64,000 bases of DNA from Tetramitus jugosus. Its lineage: Eukaryota > Heterolobosea > Eutetramitea > Acrasida > Vahlkampfiidae. The first letter of the stretch is position 1, and each line of letters begins with the position of its first letter. The stretch lies in assembly GCA_937625935.1 (NCBI GenBank), contig OW569350.1, forward strand, positions 62,001-126,000, in the 5' to 3' direction. A model generated the notes under the pieces. The model did not search any database. It saw only the letters and a list, made by a program, of their open reading frames with translations, and was not told where the DNA came from. Below, one piece after another: positions 44,629-52,226 of this stretch. The position numbers were made by a program, and so were the translations under genes.

Positions 44629-45755
44629 TTTTATTTTATTTTTCCATACAACCATGTGTGCTTGCGCAGCAAGCACACGATTGCTCATTTATTGACTTGT
44701 TTTGTGTGTGACGACCCGTAGGGCGTCATTCACTCTTCTTCTCTTGTTGTCCCCGACGGTGCACCTACAGGTTGGAAGAATCACTCTGGTGAGTGTTTTG
44801 GTTGATGCCCTTCATCAAAGAGCGTAACCTTGTAGTAGGACCGTCGATGGACACAGAGCCATCTGTTGTTGTTTTCTTGTTTTGGGCCTTGTTGCTCATC
44901 AGATCACCCAGTGTGATCCTAGCACTCCTCTTCTTGTTGTCATTGAGTTGTGGGTTCTGAATCTCCTTTTCGGAGTCATCATCCACATCCACAATGACTG
45001 GTTCGTCCTCAGTCAAACCATACCTTTTGCGTGCAGCAGCCAGTGCCAATGCAGCAATTTCCTTCTTCACTCTTGCAAACACTGGAGAAGTGGCATTCAC
45101 ATGCTCCAGGGTTTGCCGATTTTCAGCGCTGAGCTGTACAACAGGCACTGTTGGCAGTGTAGTTGCATTCCTTTGTTCTTCTGCCTCCATTAGACCAGGA
45201 ACAGTACTTTGTGCAACTTCTGGTTCCGGTATCGGAACCGGTTTGTTGCTCTCTTGACCCTTTGTCTTTGTCAATTCCTTGGTGAGTTCTGTGACCTGTC
45301 GACGCAGTCCGTCAACCACCGTCAGCAGCTCCTCGTACATCTTCGTCAACCTCTTGTTGACGGCCTTGAGAGGATCATGTGGTCTCTCGACGTATCGAGT
45401 GACCGTGGTCTTTACCTTGTTCTCTCCGCTGAGCACTGCTCATGCATAGGTTTCATCACCCATGACCACGAAAGCAGTGTCACGCTTCTTGAGCACACTG
45501 GCAACCTTCTCAGGTCCCAGTAGCTTCTTGATGTCGTCCACTGACATGTTCTTCATGCCATGGACGACCACCTTTCTTGTACAATCAACACTGCGCTTGG
45601 GTGCAGCAGTGCTGTTGCCTCTCTGTCACTTGGCCTAGAGCCTTTCCGTGCAGTGGTCCACACTGCATAACGGCTGTTGCCGTATTCCTTCACCAAATTT
45701 GTTGAATCACCAGACATGTGATGCCGTTTTTTCTGCTTTTTTTGATCAATTGATC
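44629..45755 (-). mobile_element. Array element copy B (deleted pseudo-copy)
   Basis: Very close to the intact copy D. From ATG 45717 it encodes MSGDSTNLVKEYGNSRY, then a 196-bp deletion at a CC repeat removes most of the first RRM-like fold and shifts frame. A TGA replaces the Arg codon in ETYAR-AVL. The remaining frame (45436-44765) keeps the coiled coil, acidic segment and C-terminus (...SDSSNL). The 3' end has CAATAAA, a 10-bp-stem hairpin (44656-44678), GGTTGTATGG and an A-rich tail. Confidence 0.8.
45744..45755. repeat. Palindrome between copies C and B
   Basis: GATCAATTGATC, followed on the plus strand by T10, which is the tail of copy C. Confidence 0.9.
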
Positions 45756-45822
45756 TTTTTTTTTTAATACAACAAATGGTGCTCACGCACCACGTTGCGG
45801 AACTTTTATTTTTCTTTTGCGT

Positions 45823-45844
45823 GAGAGCAGGCTTGCCTGCTCTC
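45823..45844 (-). repeat. 3'-region hairpin of copy C
   Basis: GAGAGCAGGC-TT-GCCTGCTCTC, a perfect 10-bp stem with a 2-nt loop, about 45 nt downstream of the ORF stop. A second, shorter stem TGGTGC/GCACCA is at 45777-45792, next to the tail. Confidence 0.75.
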
Positions 45845-45888
45845 AATTGTCTAACATGATGTGATGCTTGCCCAGTGGAGTGGCAGGC

Positions 45889-47133
45889 CTACGCAACAGG
45901 ATTCATTCTCTTCTTGGAATGTTGTTTTGATCCCTTCTTCAGGGATTCGTTGCGAGGGCCTCCACTACCATCTGGAGCACCACTGGTGAGGTCAGATGGC
46001 TCCGTAGTCCTAGCCAGTTGGTAGGACCTACGGAGAGCACCTGACTTGATACTGGCCAACCTGGCCGGGATCTTGTTGGCAGCAGTGTCACCAACGGTGA
46101 CACGTGCTGATCGCTTCTTGTGTTCGTTGAGTTGGGGACTCTGTAACTCACAGTCGGGGTTACTGAGATCCAACTCAACTGGATCTTCTTCGGTGGTTGT
46201 GCTTCTTGCACGGTCCACCATGATTGCTCGGGCAGCAATCTCTTTCTTGACTTTCTTGAACACCTCGGAGGTGTTCAATACTAGCTCGAGGATTGCTCTG
46301 TTACGAGCATCCTCATCAATGGTGTTGTTGGTTGGCTCTTGGGTGACCGTAGTTGGAGTGGCGGGATGGGACTCCGGCATGATCGACTCCCGATCATCGG
46401 TCGTAGACGGAGTCGAAGGTTCGAATTCGGAGATTCGCTCCGGCGTCCTTGGAGACGGGGATGCGAGGGGGATCCGATTGACGGAAGCCATATCTTTTAA
46501 CACACTGACTTGGTGGCGCAGGTCGTCCACCACAGCCAGTAGCTCTTGGTACATCTTGGTCAGCCTCTTACTGACAGCCTTGACCGGATCACGTGGGCGT
46601 GGAAGGAAGCGCTTTGCTTCCACCTCCACTGGCATGGATTGGACGTTTCGAAGCAAAGCTTCGGCATACGTTTCGGACTCCATCACAACAAAGGCGGTGT
46701 CGTGCTTCTTGAGCACGTTCTTGACCTTTGTTGTGCCAAGCATGGCCTTGATGTCGTCCTCCGTCTTACCTTTGACACCGTGGAGGACGACCTTCTTGGC
46801 ACAATCTACGTTGTGCTTGAGTGCTGCCTTGCAGCCACTCATCTTCTTGTTGCGGTTGAAGGACTCAACAAATGGGTAAATGTTGTCATCAACAACAGTT
46901 ACCCACGCAACAAACCTCTTGGGGCCCTTCTTGATGACTTGGACCCTGGTGAGCAAATCACCAAAATCCAAGCCAATCTTCTTGGCCAAGGCAGCCTTGG
47001 GAGAGTCATCACACTTTCCAGTGATGATGACCTCTTTGCTGCTTGGCGCAGTTCCTCTTGGTGCTGTGGTCCACACAGCATAGCGTGGATTCTCATACTC
47101 ACGAACAACAGGGGTGTGTGTTCGTTTTTTCAT
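45889..47133 (-). CDS. ORF1-like protein of element copy C (RRM-like folds plus coiled coil)
   Basis: 414 residues, intact. Residues about 30-95 (EVVITGK...RFVAWVTV...YPFVESFNR) and 110-180 (KKVVLHGVKG...AFVVMESETYAEALL...VEAKRF) each follow the beta-alpha-beta-beta-alpha-beta order of an RRM, although the RNP motifs are weak. A heptad stretch follows (VKAVSKRLTKMYQELLAVVDDLRHQVSVL), then a Pro/Ser/Thr/Glu-rich linker, a helical segment (ILELVLNTSEVFKKVKKEIAARA) and a basic C-terminus. This composition is that of a nucleic-acid-binding, self-associating ORF1p-like protein. It has no reverse transcriptase, endonuclease or protease motif. Relation to any named family is not established. Confidence 0.7.
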   Translation of the reverse strand: MKKRTHTPVVREYENPRYAVWTTAPRGTAPSSKEVIITGKCDDSPKAALAKKIGLDFGDLLTRVQVIKKGPKRFVAWVTVVDDNIYPFVESFNRNKKMSGCKAALKHNVDCAKKVVLHGVKGKTEDDIKAMLGTTKVKNVLKKHDTAFVVMESETYAEALLRNVQSMPVEVEAKRFLPRPRDPVKAVSKRLTKMYQELLAVVDDLRHQVSVLKDMASVNRIPLASPSPRTPERISEFEPSTPSTTDDRESIMPESHPATPTTVTQEPTNNTIDEDARNRAILELVLNTSEVFKKVKKEIAARAIMVDRARSTTTEEDPVELDLSNPDCELQSPQLNEHKKRSARVTVGDTAANKIPARLASIKSGALRRSYQLARTTEPSDLTSGAPDGSGGPRNESLKKGSKQHSKKRMNPVA

Positions 47134-47145
47134 CGGCGTTTTTTT

Positions 47146-47161
47146 TTGATCAATTGATCAA
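47146..47161. repeat. 16-bp palindrome between copies D and C
   Basis: TTGATCAATTGATCAA, perfectly self-complementary. It is directly followed on the plus strand by T22 (the poly(A) tail of copy D). Confidence 0.9.
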
Positions 47162-47198
47162 TTTTTTTTTTTTTTTTTTTTTTGTTCCATACAACCAT

Positions 47199-47221
47199 GT
47201 GTGCTTGCTGCGCAAGCACAC
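47199..47221 (-). repeat. 3'-terminal hairpin of copy D
   Basis: Stem GTGTGCTTGC/GCAAGCACAC, 10 bp, with a 3-nt loop. The same stem occurs in copy B at 44656-44678 with a different loop (TGC versus GCA on the plus strand), so the pairing is kept while the loop varies. It lies about 15 nt before the poly(A) tail. Confidence 0.8.
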
Positions 47222-47307
47222 GATTGCTCATTTATTGACTTGTTTTGTGAGTGACGACCCGTAGGGCGTCATTCACTCTTCTTCTCTTGTTGTCCCCGAC
47301 GGTGCAT

Positions 47308-48474
47308 CTACAGGTTGGAAGAATCACTCTGGTGAGTGGTTTGGTTGATGCCCTTCATCAAAGAGCGTAACCTTGTAGTAGGACCGTCGATGGACACAGA
47401 GCCATCTGTTGTTGTTTTCTTGTTTTGGGCCTTGTTGCTCATCAGATCACCCAGTGTGATCCTAGCACTCCTCTTCTTGTTGTCATTGAGTTGTGGGTTC
47501 TGAATCTCCTTTTCGGAGTCATCATCCACATCCACAATGACTGGTTCGTCCTCAGTCAAACCATACCTTTTGTGTGCAGCAGCAAGTGCCAATGCAGCAA
47601 TTTCCTTTTTCACTTTGGCGAACACTGGAGAAGTGGCATTCACTTGCTCCAGAATTTGCCGGTTCTCAGCACTGAGCTGTACAACAGGCACTGATGGCAG
47701 TGGTGTTGCTACAGTCCTCTGTTCTTCTGCCTCCACTAGCTCAGGAGTAGTCTCCATCCTAGCAGTGGCTTGGGCAACTTCTTGCTCCGGCATTGGAACC
47801 GGTTTGTTGCCCCCTTGACCCTTTGTCTTTCCCAATTCCTTGGTGAGTTCTGTGACCTGTCGACGCAGTGCGTCAACCACCGTCAGCAGCTCCTCGTACA
47901 TCTTCGTCAACCTCTTGTTGACAGCCTTGAGAGGATCATGTGGTCTCTCGACGTATCGAGTGACCGTGGCCTTGACCTTGTTCTCTCCACTGAGCACTGC
48001 CCGTGCATAGGTTTCATCACCCATGACCACGAAAGCAGTGTCACGCTTCTTGAGCACACTGGTAACCTTCTCAGGCCCCAGTAGCTTCTTGATGTCGTCC
48101 ACTGACATGTTCTTCATGCCATGGACGACCACCTTTCTTGTGCAATCAACACTGCGCTTGGGTGCAGCAGTGCTGTTGCCAATCCTCCTCTCTTTGTTGA
48201 ACAACTCAACAAAGTCATAGATGCGGTCACCCTTGACCGTCACCCATGCAACAAAGCGTTGCTGGCCTTTCCTCTTGATGACCTGGACTCGGTTGAGCCA
48301 GTCACCAAACTCCTCTCCTATCTTTCTTGCCAAAGATGACTGAGAGACACCATTACCGTTGCCAGTAATGACGACCTCTCTGTCACTTGGCCTAGAGCCT
48401 TTCCGTGCAGTGGTCCACACTGCATAACGGCTGTTGCCGTATTCCTTCACCAAATTTGTTGAATCACCAGACAT
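47308..48474 (-). CDS. ORF1-like protein of element copy D
   Basis: 388 residues from ATG 48474. It starts MSGDSTNLVKEYGNSRYAVW, has two RRM-like folds (EVVITGNGNG...RFVAWVTVKG and RKVVVHGMKN...TAFVVMGDETYARAVL), a coiled coil (LKAVNKRLTKMYEELLTVVDALRRQVTELTKEL), a Pro/Glu-rich linker, a helix (VFAKVKKEIAALALAAAHKRYG), an acidic patch (IVDVDDDSEKEI) and a basic, Ser-rich C-terminus. It aligns along its whole length with the copy C protein, so the folds are under some constraint. I infer an RNA-binding chaperone-like role in retrotransposition. A domesticated host gene family is the alternative. Confidence 0.72.
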   Translation of the reverse strand: MSGDSTNLVKEYGNSRYAVWTTARKGSRPSDREVVITGNGNGVSQSSLARKIGEEFGDWLNRVQVIKRKGQQRFVAWVTVKGDRIYDFVELFNKERRIGNSTAAPKRSVDCTRKVVVHGMKNMSVDDIKKLLGPEKVTSVLKKRDTAFVVMGDETYARAVLSGENKVKATVTRYVERPHDPLKAVNKRLTKMYEELLTVVDALRRQVTELTKELGKTKGQGGNKPVPMPEQEVAQATARMETTPELVEAEEQRTVATPLPSVPVVQLSAENRQILEQVNATSPVFAKVKKEIAALALAAAHKRYGLTEDEPVIVDVDDDSEKEIQNPQLNDNKKRSARITLGDLMSNKAQNKKTTTDGSVSIDGPTTRLRSLMKGINQTTHQSDSSNL

Positions 48475-48495
48475 GTGATTCCGTTTTTTTCTGCG

Positions 48496-48517
48496 TTTTT
48501 GATCAATTGATCAAAAA
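48496..48517. repeat. 22-bp perfect palindrome at the tRNA-proximal end of the array
   Basis: The core GATCAATTGATC is flanked by five T and five A, so the whole 22 bp is self-complementary. It is two overlapping TTGATCAA palindromes. It is the outer boundary of copy D and ends 25 bp before the tRNA-Tyr gene. Confidence 0.9.
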
Positions 48518-48542
48518 TCAAGTCGAAGTATCGAAAATATCT

Positions 48543-48615
48543 CCTCTGATAGCTCAGATGGTAGAGCATGAGACTGTAGATCTTGTGGTCGCGTGTTCGA
48601 GTCACGCTCGGAGGA
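48543..48615 (+). tRNA. tRNA-Tyr (GTA anticodon), intronless
   Basis: 73 nt. Acceptor CCTCTGA/TCGGAGG with C1-G72 as is usual for eukaryotic tRNA-Tyr, and discriminator A. The D arm is GCTC...GAGC. The anticodon arm TGAGA-CTGTAGA-TCTTG gives GTA. The T arm is GCGTG-TTCGAGT-CACGC. The anticodon loop is continuous, with no intron after position 37. The mobile-element array begins 25 bp upstream on the opposite strand. Confidence 0.95.
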
Positions 48616-48757
48616 ACTTTTTGGTTTTGTCTTGCTGACTGGAACTCCTTGTTCCATAAACGACTCTAAAAATAAGTTCGAGATCTGTGAAAAACAAGTT
48701 CTAGGTGCTCGGTCAAAATCCAATCACATTACTACCTTTTTTACAACAAAGCAAGAC

Positions 48758-49471
48758 ATGTCTCAACCACCACCATACGGCACAGGAGCACCACCCATGT
48801 ACTACAACCAACAACCACCTCAACAGCAGCCTTACGGAGTTGTTCCTCAACCACAACAACAACAGTATGGCGCACCACCTCCATCCACTGGCATGTACGG
48901 AGGCATTCAACAACAGCCCATGATGCCTCCACAACAACAGATGCCACCTTATGGAACGGGCCCTGCTTATGGTGGTCAGCCACCTTCAAGCTATCCACCA
49001 TCCACCGGTTATCCACCTCAACAACCATATGGCCATGGTGCTCCTCCTGCGTATGGTAGTGTGGCTCAACCACCAGTCGCTCAGCCTCAGCCACTGTACC
49101 CATCTCAAATTCCACAGTTTGTCTGGGTGTATCAAGCCTCTGATTTTTCCTTTGTACCCTTTAGTCAGCAAGCATCGGACTTGTTGGAGCAAACTTATCG
49201 AACCAATTCAACTGGAAGTGTTCAAGTGCCTGTTCCCGGTGCCATCTCTTCTCAACGCGTGATACACATTGATCTGAGCAGAAGAATGTTTTCTGATGAC
49301 AGAGGTAACGATCGATTTATTGCTAGAATCGACATGGCATTGTTCACTACTGGTCAACTCAATGAATCATCCATTGTCTCTATTCAGCAACCAATCAAGG
49401 TCAAGAAGTCAAAGAAGGATAAGAAGGACAAGGACAAGAAGAAGGACAAGAAAGATAAGCATCACTACTAA
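48758..49471 (+). CDS. Pro/Gln/Tyr-rich protein with a WWE-like domain
   Basis: 237 residues from ATG 48758. Residues 1-115 are a disordered PPxYG/Q-rich tract. Residues about 116-205 resemble a WWE fold: FVWVYQASDFSFVPFSQQASDLLEQTYRTN, then a segment ending HIDLSRRMFSDDRGNDRFIARI. WWE domains bind ADP-ribose units or mediate ubiquitin and PARP interactions. The C-terminus is a Lys/Asp-rich repeat (KKDKKDKDKKKDKKDK). The Pro-rich N-terminus may drive condensation or binding to WW/SH3-type partners. Confidence 0.6.
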   Translation: MSQPPPYGTGAPPMYYNQQPPQQQPYGVVPQPQQQQYGAPPPSTGMYGGIQQQPMMPPQQQMPPYGTGPAYGGQPPSSYPPSTGYPPQQPYGHGAPPAYGSVAQPPVAQPQPLYPSQIPQFVWVYQASDFSFVPFSQQASDLLEQTYRTNSTGSVQVPVPGAISSQRVIHIDLSRRMFSDDRGNDRFIARIDMALFTTGQLNESSIVSIQQPIKVKKSKKDKKDKDKKKDKKDKHHY

Positions 49472-49558
49472 GCTGAATACTCTGACAGTTTGCACATGTT
49501 TTCACAAGAACTCTTGTGCTGGTAATAAATTCTTCGAATTTTCTTCACACAAAAAAAC

Positions 49559-50782
49559 ATGATTATCATCAGACAAGGAACACATGCCATTCAAAAGGCA
49601 ACACGCAACATCAGAGTGAACAATCAGTTTTCATCATCACTCTCCACCTTGTCGTCAAACTATGGTCGTCGATCCTTGTCATCGTCGATAATCATGCCAC
49701 CGTCATCTGACATCATTACTCCACCACCAATGTTGATCCCTCAGGAAATCATGCAAAGAATTCCAAAGGCCGAATTGCATCGACATTTGGATGGAAGTTT
49801 GCGCTTGGAGACCATTCTTGATTTGGCGAACCGCCAAAATCTGTCCTTTCCCGCCAAAACATTGGATGAACTACGGTCGTTGATTGTGGTGCCAGAGCAC
49901 TGTCAATCATTGGTAGAGTACTTGAGAGCGTTTGAATATACGATTGCAGTGTCTCAGACAGAGTATGCACAGACACGTATCATGCATGAAGTGTGTGAAG
50001 ATGCAGTATTGGATGGCGTAAGCTATTTAGAGGTGAGATTTGCTCCTAATTTGCACACGATGAACGGATTGACGCCCAGTAAGGTGTTGGAGTCTGTTAT
50101 TCTGGGAGCTCGAATGGCTGAGCAAGCGTTCAAGGGCTTCCATGCACGAATCATCGTGTGTGGAATACGATCTGACGATGTCTCTGTTGTGAATGATATG
50201 GCCCGAGTGGCAGTTCAGTACAAGAATCAAGGTGTCGTTGCGTTTGATATCGCAGGACCAGAACTCGGTTTTGTTCCATCAAAGTTCAAAGATGCCTTCT
50301 CGCTCGTGCACGAAGAGCTATTGAGCTCGACGATTCATGCAGGTGAAGCAGCCGATCACCAGTATGTGCACGAGGCACTTCACGTCTGTAGAGCCATGAG
50401 AATCGGTCATGGTGTCAATATGAAGAATGATCCTTCATTGATCCAATTTGCATTCGAGAGACAGATTCCGATTGAGATGTGTCTCACGAGCAACTTGCAA
50501 ACCAAAGCTGTGAGTCATTATTCTGAGCATCCATTGCCAGACTTTTTCCGTCGGGGATTGATGGTCGTTCCATGTACAGATAACACACTGATGAGTAATA
50601 TTACCTTGAGTCAGGAGTACATGAAGATTCAAGAACTGTTCCTCTTCAACAAGACAGAATTGCTTCAGCTGGTGGATAATTCGTTTAGAGCTGCGTTTAC
50701 TCACGACGAGTTGAAGCAAGAGCTGCGAGAAAAGGCTCAACAAGTTGCAAAAGAGTTATTATTCGATCATGCTGTCCTGTAA
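49559..50782 (+). CDS. Adenosine deaminase with N-terminal presequence
   Basis: 407 residues from ATG 49559. The amidohydrolase motifs are complete: HRHLDGS (zinc H-x-H), TIHAGEA (zinc His and catalytic Glu), RIGHGV (catalytic His) and CTDNTLMS (zinc Asp). The Asn after the Asp and the MCLTSNLQT motif resemble bacterial-type ADA more than the animal form. About 45 residues before the catalytic domain are rich in Arg, Ser and Asn with almost no acidic residues, like a mitochondrial presequence. The reaction is adenosine to inosine plus ammonia. A bacterial origin is only hinted at; adenine deaminase or an ADAL-type enzyme are alternatives. Confidence 0.85.
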   Translation: MIIIRQGTHAIQKATRNIRVNNQFSSSLSTLSSNYGRRSLSSSIIMPPSSDIITPPPMLIPQEIMQRIPKAELHRHLDGSLRLETILDLANRQNLSFPAKTLDELRSLIVVPEHCQSLVEYLRAFEYTIAVSQTEYAQTRIMHEVCEDAVLDGVSYLEVRFAPNLHTMNGLTPSKVLESVILGARMAEQAFKGFHARIIVCGIRSDDVSVVNDMARVAVQYKNQGVVAFDIAGPELGFVPSKFKDAFSLVHEELLSSTIHAGEAADHQYVHEALHVCRAMRIGHGVNMKNDPSLIQFAFERQIPIEMCLTSNLQTKAVSHYSEHPLPDFFRRGLMVVPCTDNTLMSNITLSQEYMKIQELFLFNKTELLQLVDNSFRAAFTHDELKQELREKAQQVAKELLFDHAVL

Positions 50783-50870
50783 ATAAAGTCAGTACATTGG
50801 CAATGGTTGCTCGAAATTGCATCACTTGCGCATCAAACATTTGGTTCCATCAAAAGAACTCGATAATCAC

Positions 50871-52226
50871 ATGCAAGAAGAAAAACTGATTGCCTCACTC
50901 AAGTTAAAAGTGTCATGCTTGGAGAGGAGTATGAAAAGTGAATTGGCCAAACAAAAGGCTAACAGATTGACAACAACCATTGAAGTTTTGCAAGAACTGT
51001 TATTGCTGCAAGAAGAACAACCAGAACAAACAGAGAGAGCAATCATAGAAAAAAATTGGGATGAAAACAACAGAAGAGATATATTGAACTTGTGCTTTCA
51101 GCTCTCTCAAAAACATGCACCAACAGAAGTTTTTTCTCACGCTGTGTCCCCAATCTCATGCGATGATGTGACAACCAAGACTGAGAATACTAGTGTTGAT
51201 CAACAAACGAGTCAGAGCATTGAAAGCAAGCAGAGCAACAACAAGCCAAAAACCAAAGGCAAGAAACAACCCAAAGACAAGAAAGCTGCCGCATCAGAGG
51301 ATATTGAATATCGGACACTTTATCAATCCATTATAACCGATGCACAGCTACCATTCAAATACATTGCTGTGCGTTGTATTGAAAAAACAATGCTCAACAG
51401 CAAAGTTGTACGATTGAGGCTGAGAATTGAGGATGAGTCGATTCCCTTTATTTACCGTGGTGGTCAATACATTCATTTGACTCGTGCTAGCGATGGGTTA
51501 ACTCGGCGCTACTCGCTTGCCAGTTGTCCTGGAGAGGAGTGCGACGGGAGAACACTTGAAATACAGGTACGTGTCGTAGCCAACGGTTTAATGACCAACT
51601 GGCTGGTCAATACGGACGAATATGTGGACGACAATAGTGATACACATCACCTCCTCATATCGGGTCCAGATGGAACTGGATACTATAGAGAGCCACCACT
51701 GGTGGATTATGGTCTACCATTTTTATATGATGGACATGATGATACTTCACTAACTGCTTCAAAAGCAAAGTCTCCGCACCGAATCATCATGGTTGGTGTT
51801 GGCACAGGGCTGTCTCCACTTTGGGCCATCATGAGAGAAGCTCTTCTCATTCATCAAAATCGGAATAGTCACATCCATCTGTTCCATCTTAATTTATCAA
51901 TGGATACAGCGTACTATGTGCAGGAACTCAGAGCATATGAATCCAAGTTCAACAACTTCCACTATTATCCATGTGTCAAGCTTGAGAATGGAGATATTGA
52001 GAACGCATATCCAGAACACAACTATGCAATCACAAATAACCGAGTGTACGTGCTCACCAAAGGTGCAACATTCCAGACAGTCACGAATCACTTGTTTGAT
52101 AATCAATATGACAATAGTGATATTTATCTGTGCGGTTTGGACAAGAGAATGCAGAATGTGGAGCGAGATCTGATATCCATGGGTGCTGATCCAAAGCGAA
52201 TATTTAGAGATCGGTTCTGGAAGTGA
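50871..52226 (+). CDS. FAD/NAD(P)H oxidoreductase of the ferredoxin-reductase superfamily
   Basis: 451 residues from ATG 50871 (the frame runs upstream only to a TTG). Residues 1-85 are helical and predicted to coil (LIASLKLKVSCLERSMKSEL). A Lys/Gln/Ser-rich linker follows. The reductase core starts near 170: FAD motif RRYSLASCPG preceded by YRGGQYIHLT, an NAD(P) motif IIMVGVGTGLSPLWAI, and a C-terminal IYLCGLDKRMQNVERDLISMGADPKRIFRDRFWK typical of the NAD-binding lobe. No ferredoxin or globin domain is present. It may reduce a partner through its helical N-terminus. It starts 88 bp after the deaminase stop; no shared promoter can be claimed. Confidence 0.8.
   Translation: MQEEKLIASLKLKVSCLERSMKSELAKQKANRLTTTIEVLQELLLLQEEQPEQTERAIIEKNWDENNRRDILNLCFQLSQKHAPTEVFSHAVSPISCDDVTTKTENTSVDQQTSQSIESKQSNNKPKTKGKKQPKDKKAAASEDIEYRTLYQSIITDAQLPFKYIAVRCIEKTMLNSKVVRLRLRIEDESIPFIYRGGQYIHLTRASDGLTRRYSLASCPGEECDGRTLEIQVRVVANGLMTNWLVNTDEYVDDNSDTHHLLISGPDGTGYYREPPLVDYGLPFLYDGHDDTSLTASKAKSPHRIIMVGVGTGLSPLWAIMREALLIHQNRNSHIHLFHLNLSMDTAYYVQELRAYESKFNNFHYYPCVKLENGDIENAYPEHNYAITNNRVYVLTKGATFQTVTNHLFDNQYDNSDIYLCGLDKRMQNVERDLISMGADPKRIFRDRFWK

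Larger units (their letters stand above)
45756..47147 (-). mobile_element. Array element copy C (divergent, intact ORF)
   Basis: Bounded by GATCAATTGATC at 47148-47159 and 45744-45755. It has a 14-nt A-rich leader, one ORF, a hairpin-rich 3' region (a perfect 10-bp stem at 45823-45844 and a 6-bp stem at 45777-45792), then TTGTATT and ten A. It is only moderately similar to B and D, so it represents a second subfamily. Confidence 0.78.
47162..48500 (-). mobile_element. Array element copy D (intact, nearest the tRNA)
   Basis: The complete unit: palindrome at its 5' end, a short leader (ACGCAGAAAAAAACGGAATC), a 388-aa ORF, a 3' region with CAATAAA, a 10-bp-stem hairpin (47199-47221), GGTTGTATGGAAC and a homopolymeric run of 22 A (47162-47183 on the plus strand as T). 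The run abuts the palindrome that begins copy C. A pure A22 tail suggests recent insertion, since such runs decay quickly. Confidence 0.82.

Noticed and set aside
46420-46450. GGTTCGAATT as a tRNA T-arm
   Set aside because: No acceptor, D or anticodon arms surround it; it is coding sequence of element copy C.
47162-47183. T22 run as a Pol III terminator or simple microsatellite
   Set aside because: Its position at the 3' end of copy D, after AATAAA and a hairpin and directly before the next palindrome, fits a poly(A) tail on the minus strand better.
44882-48339. Several plus-strand frames of 80-100 codons within the element array
   Set aside because: They are antisense shadows of the conserved element ORF and recur only because the copies are similar.
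43487-48517. CRISPR-like or LTR-type array
   Set aside because: The repeats are full coding units with A-rich tails. There are no short evenly spaced repeats with unique spacers and no long terminal repeats.
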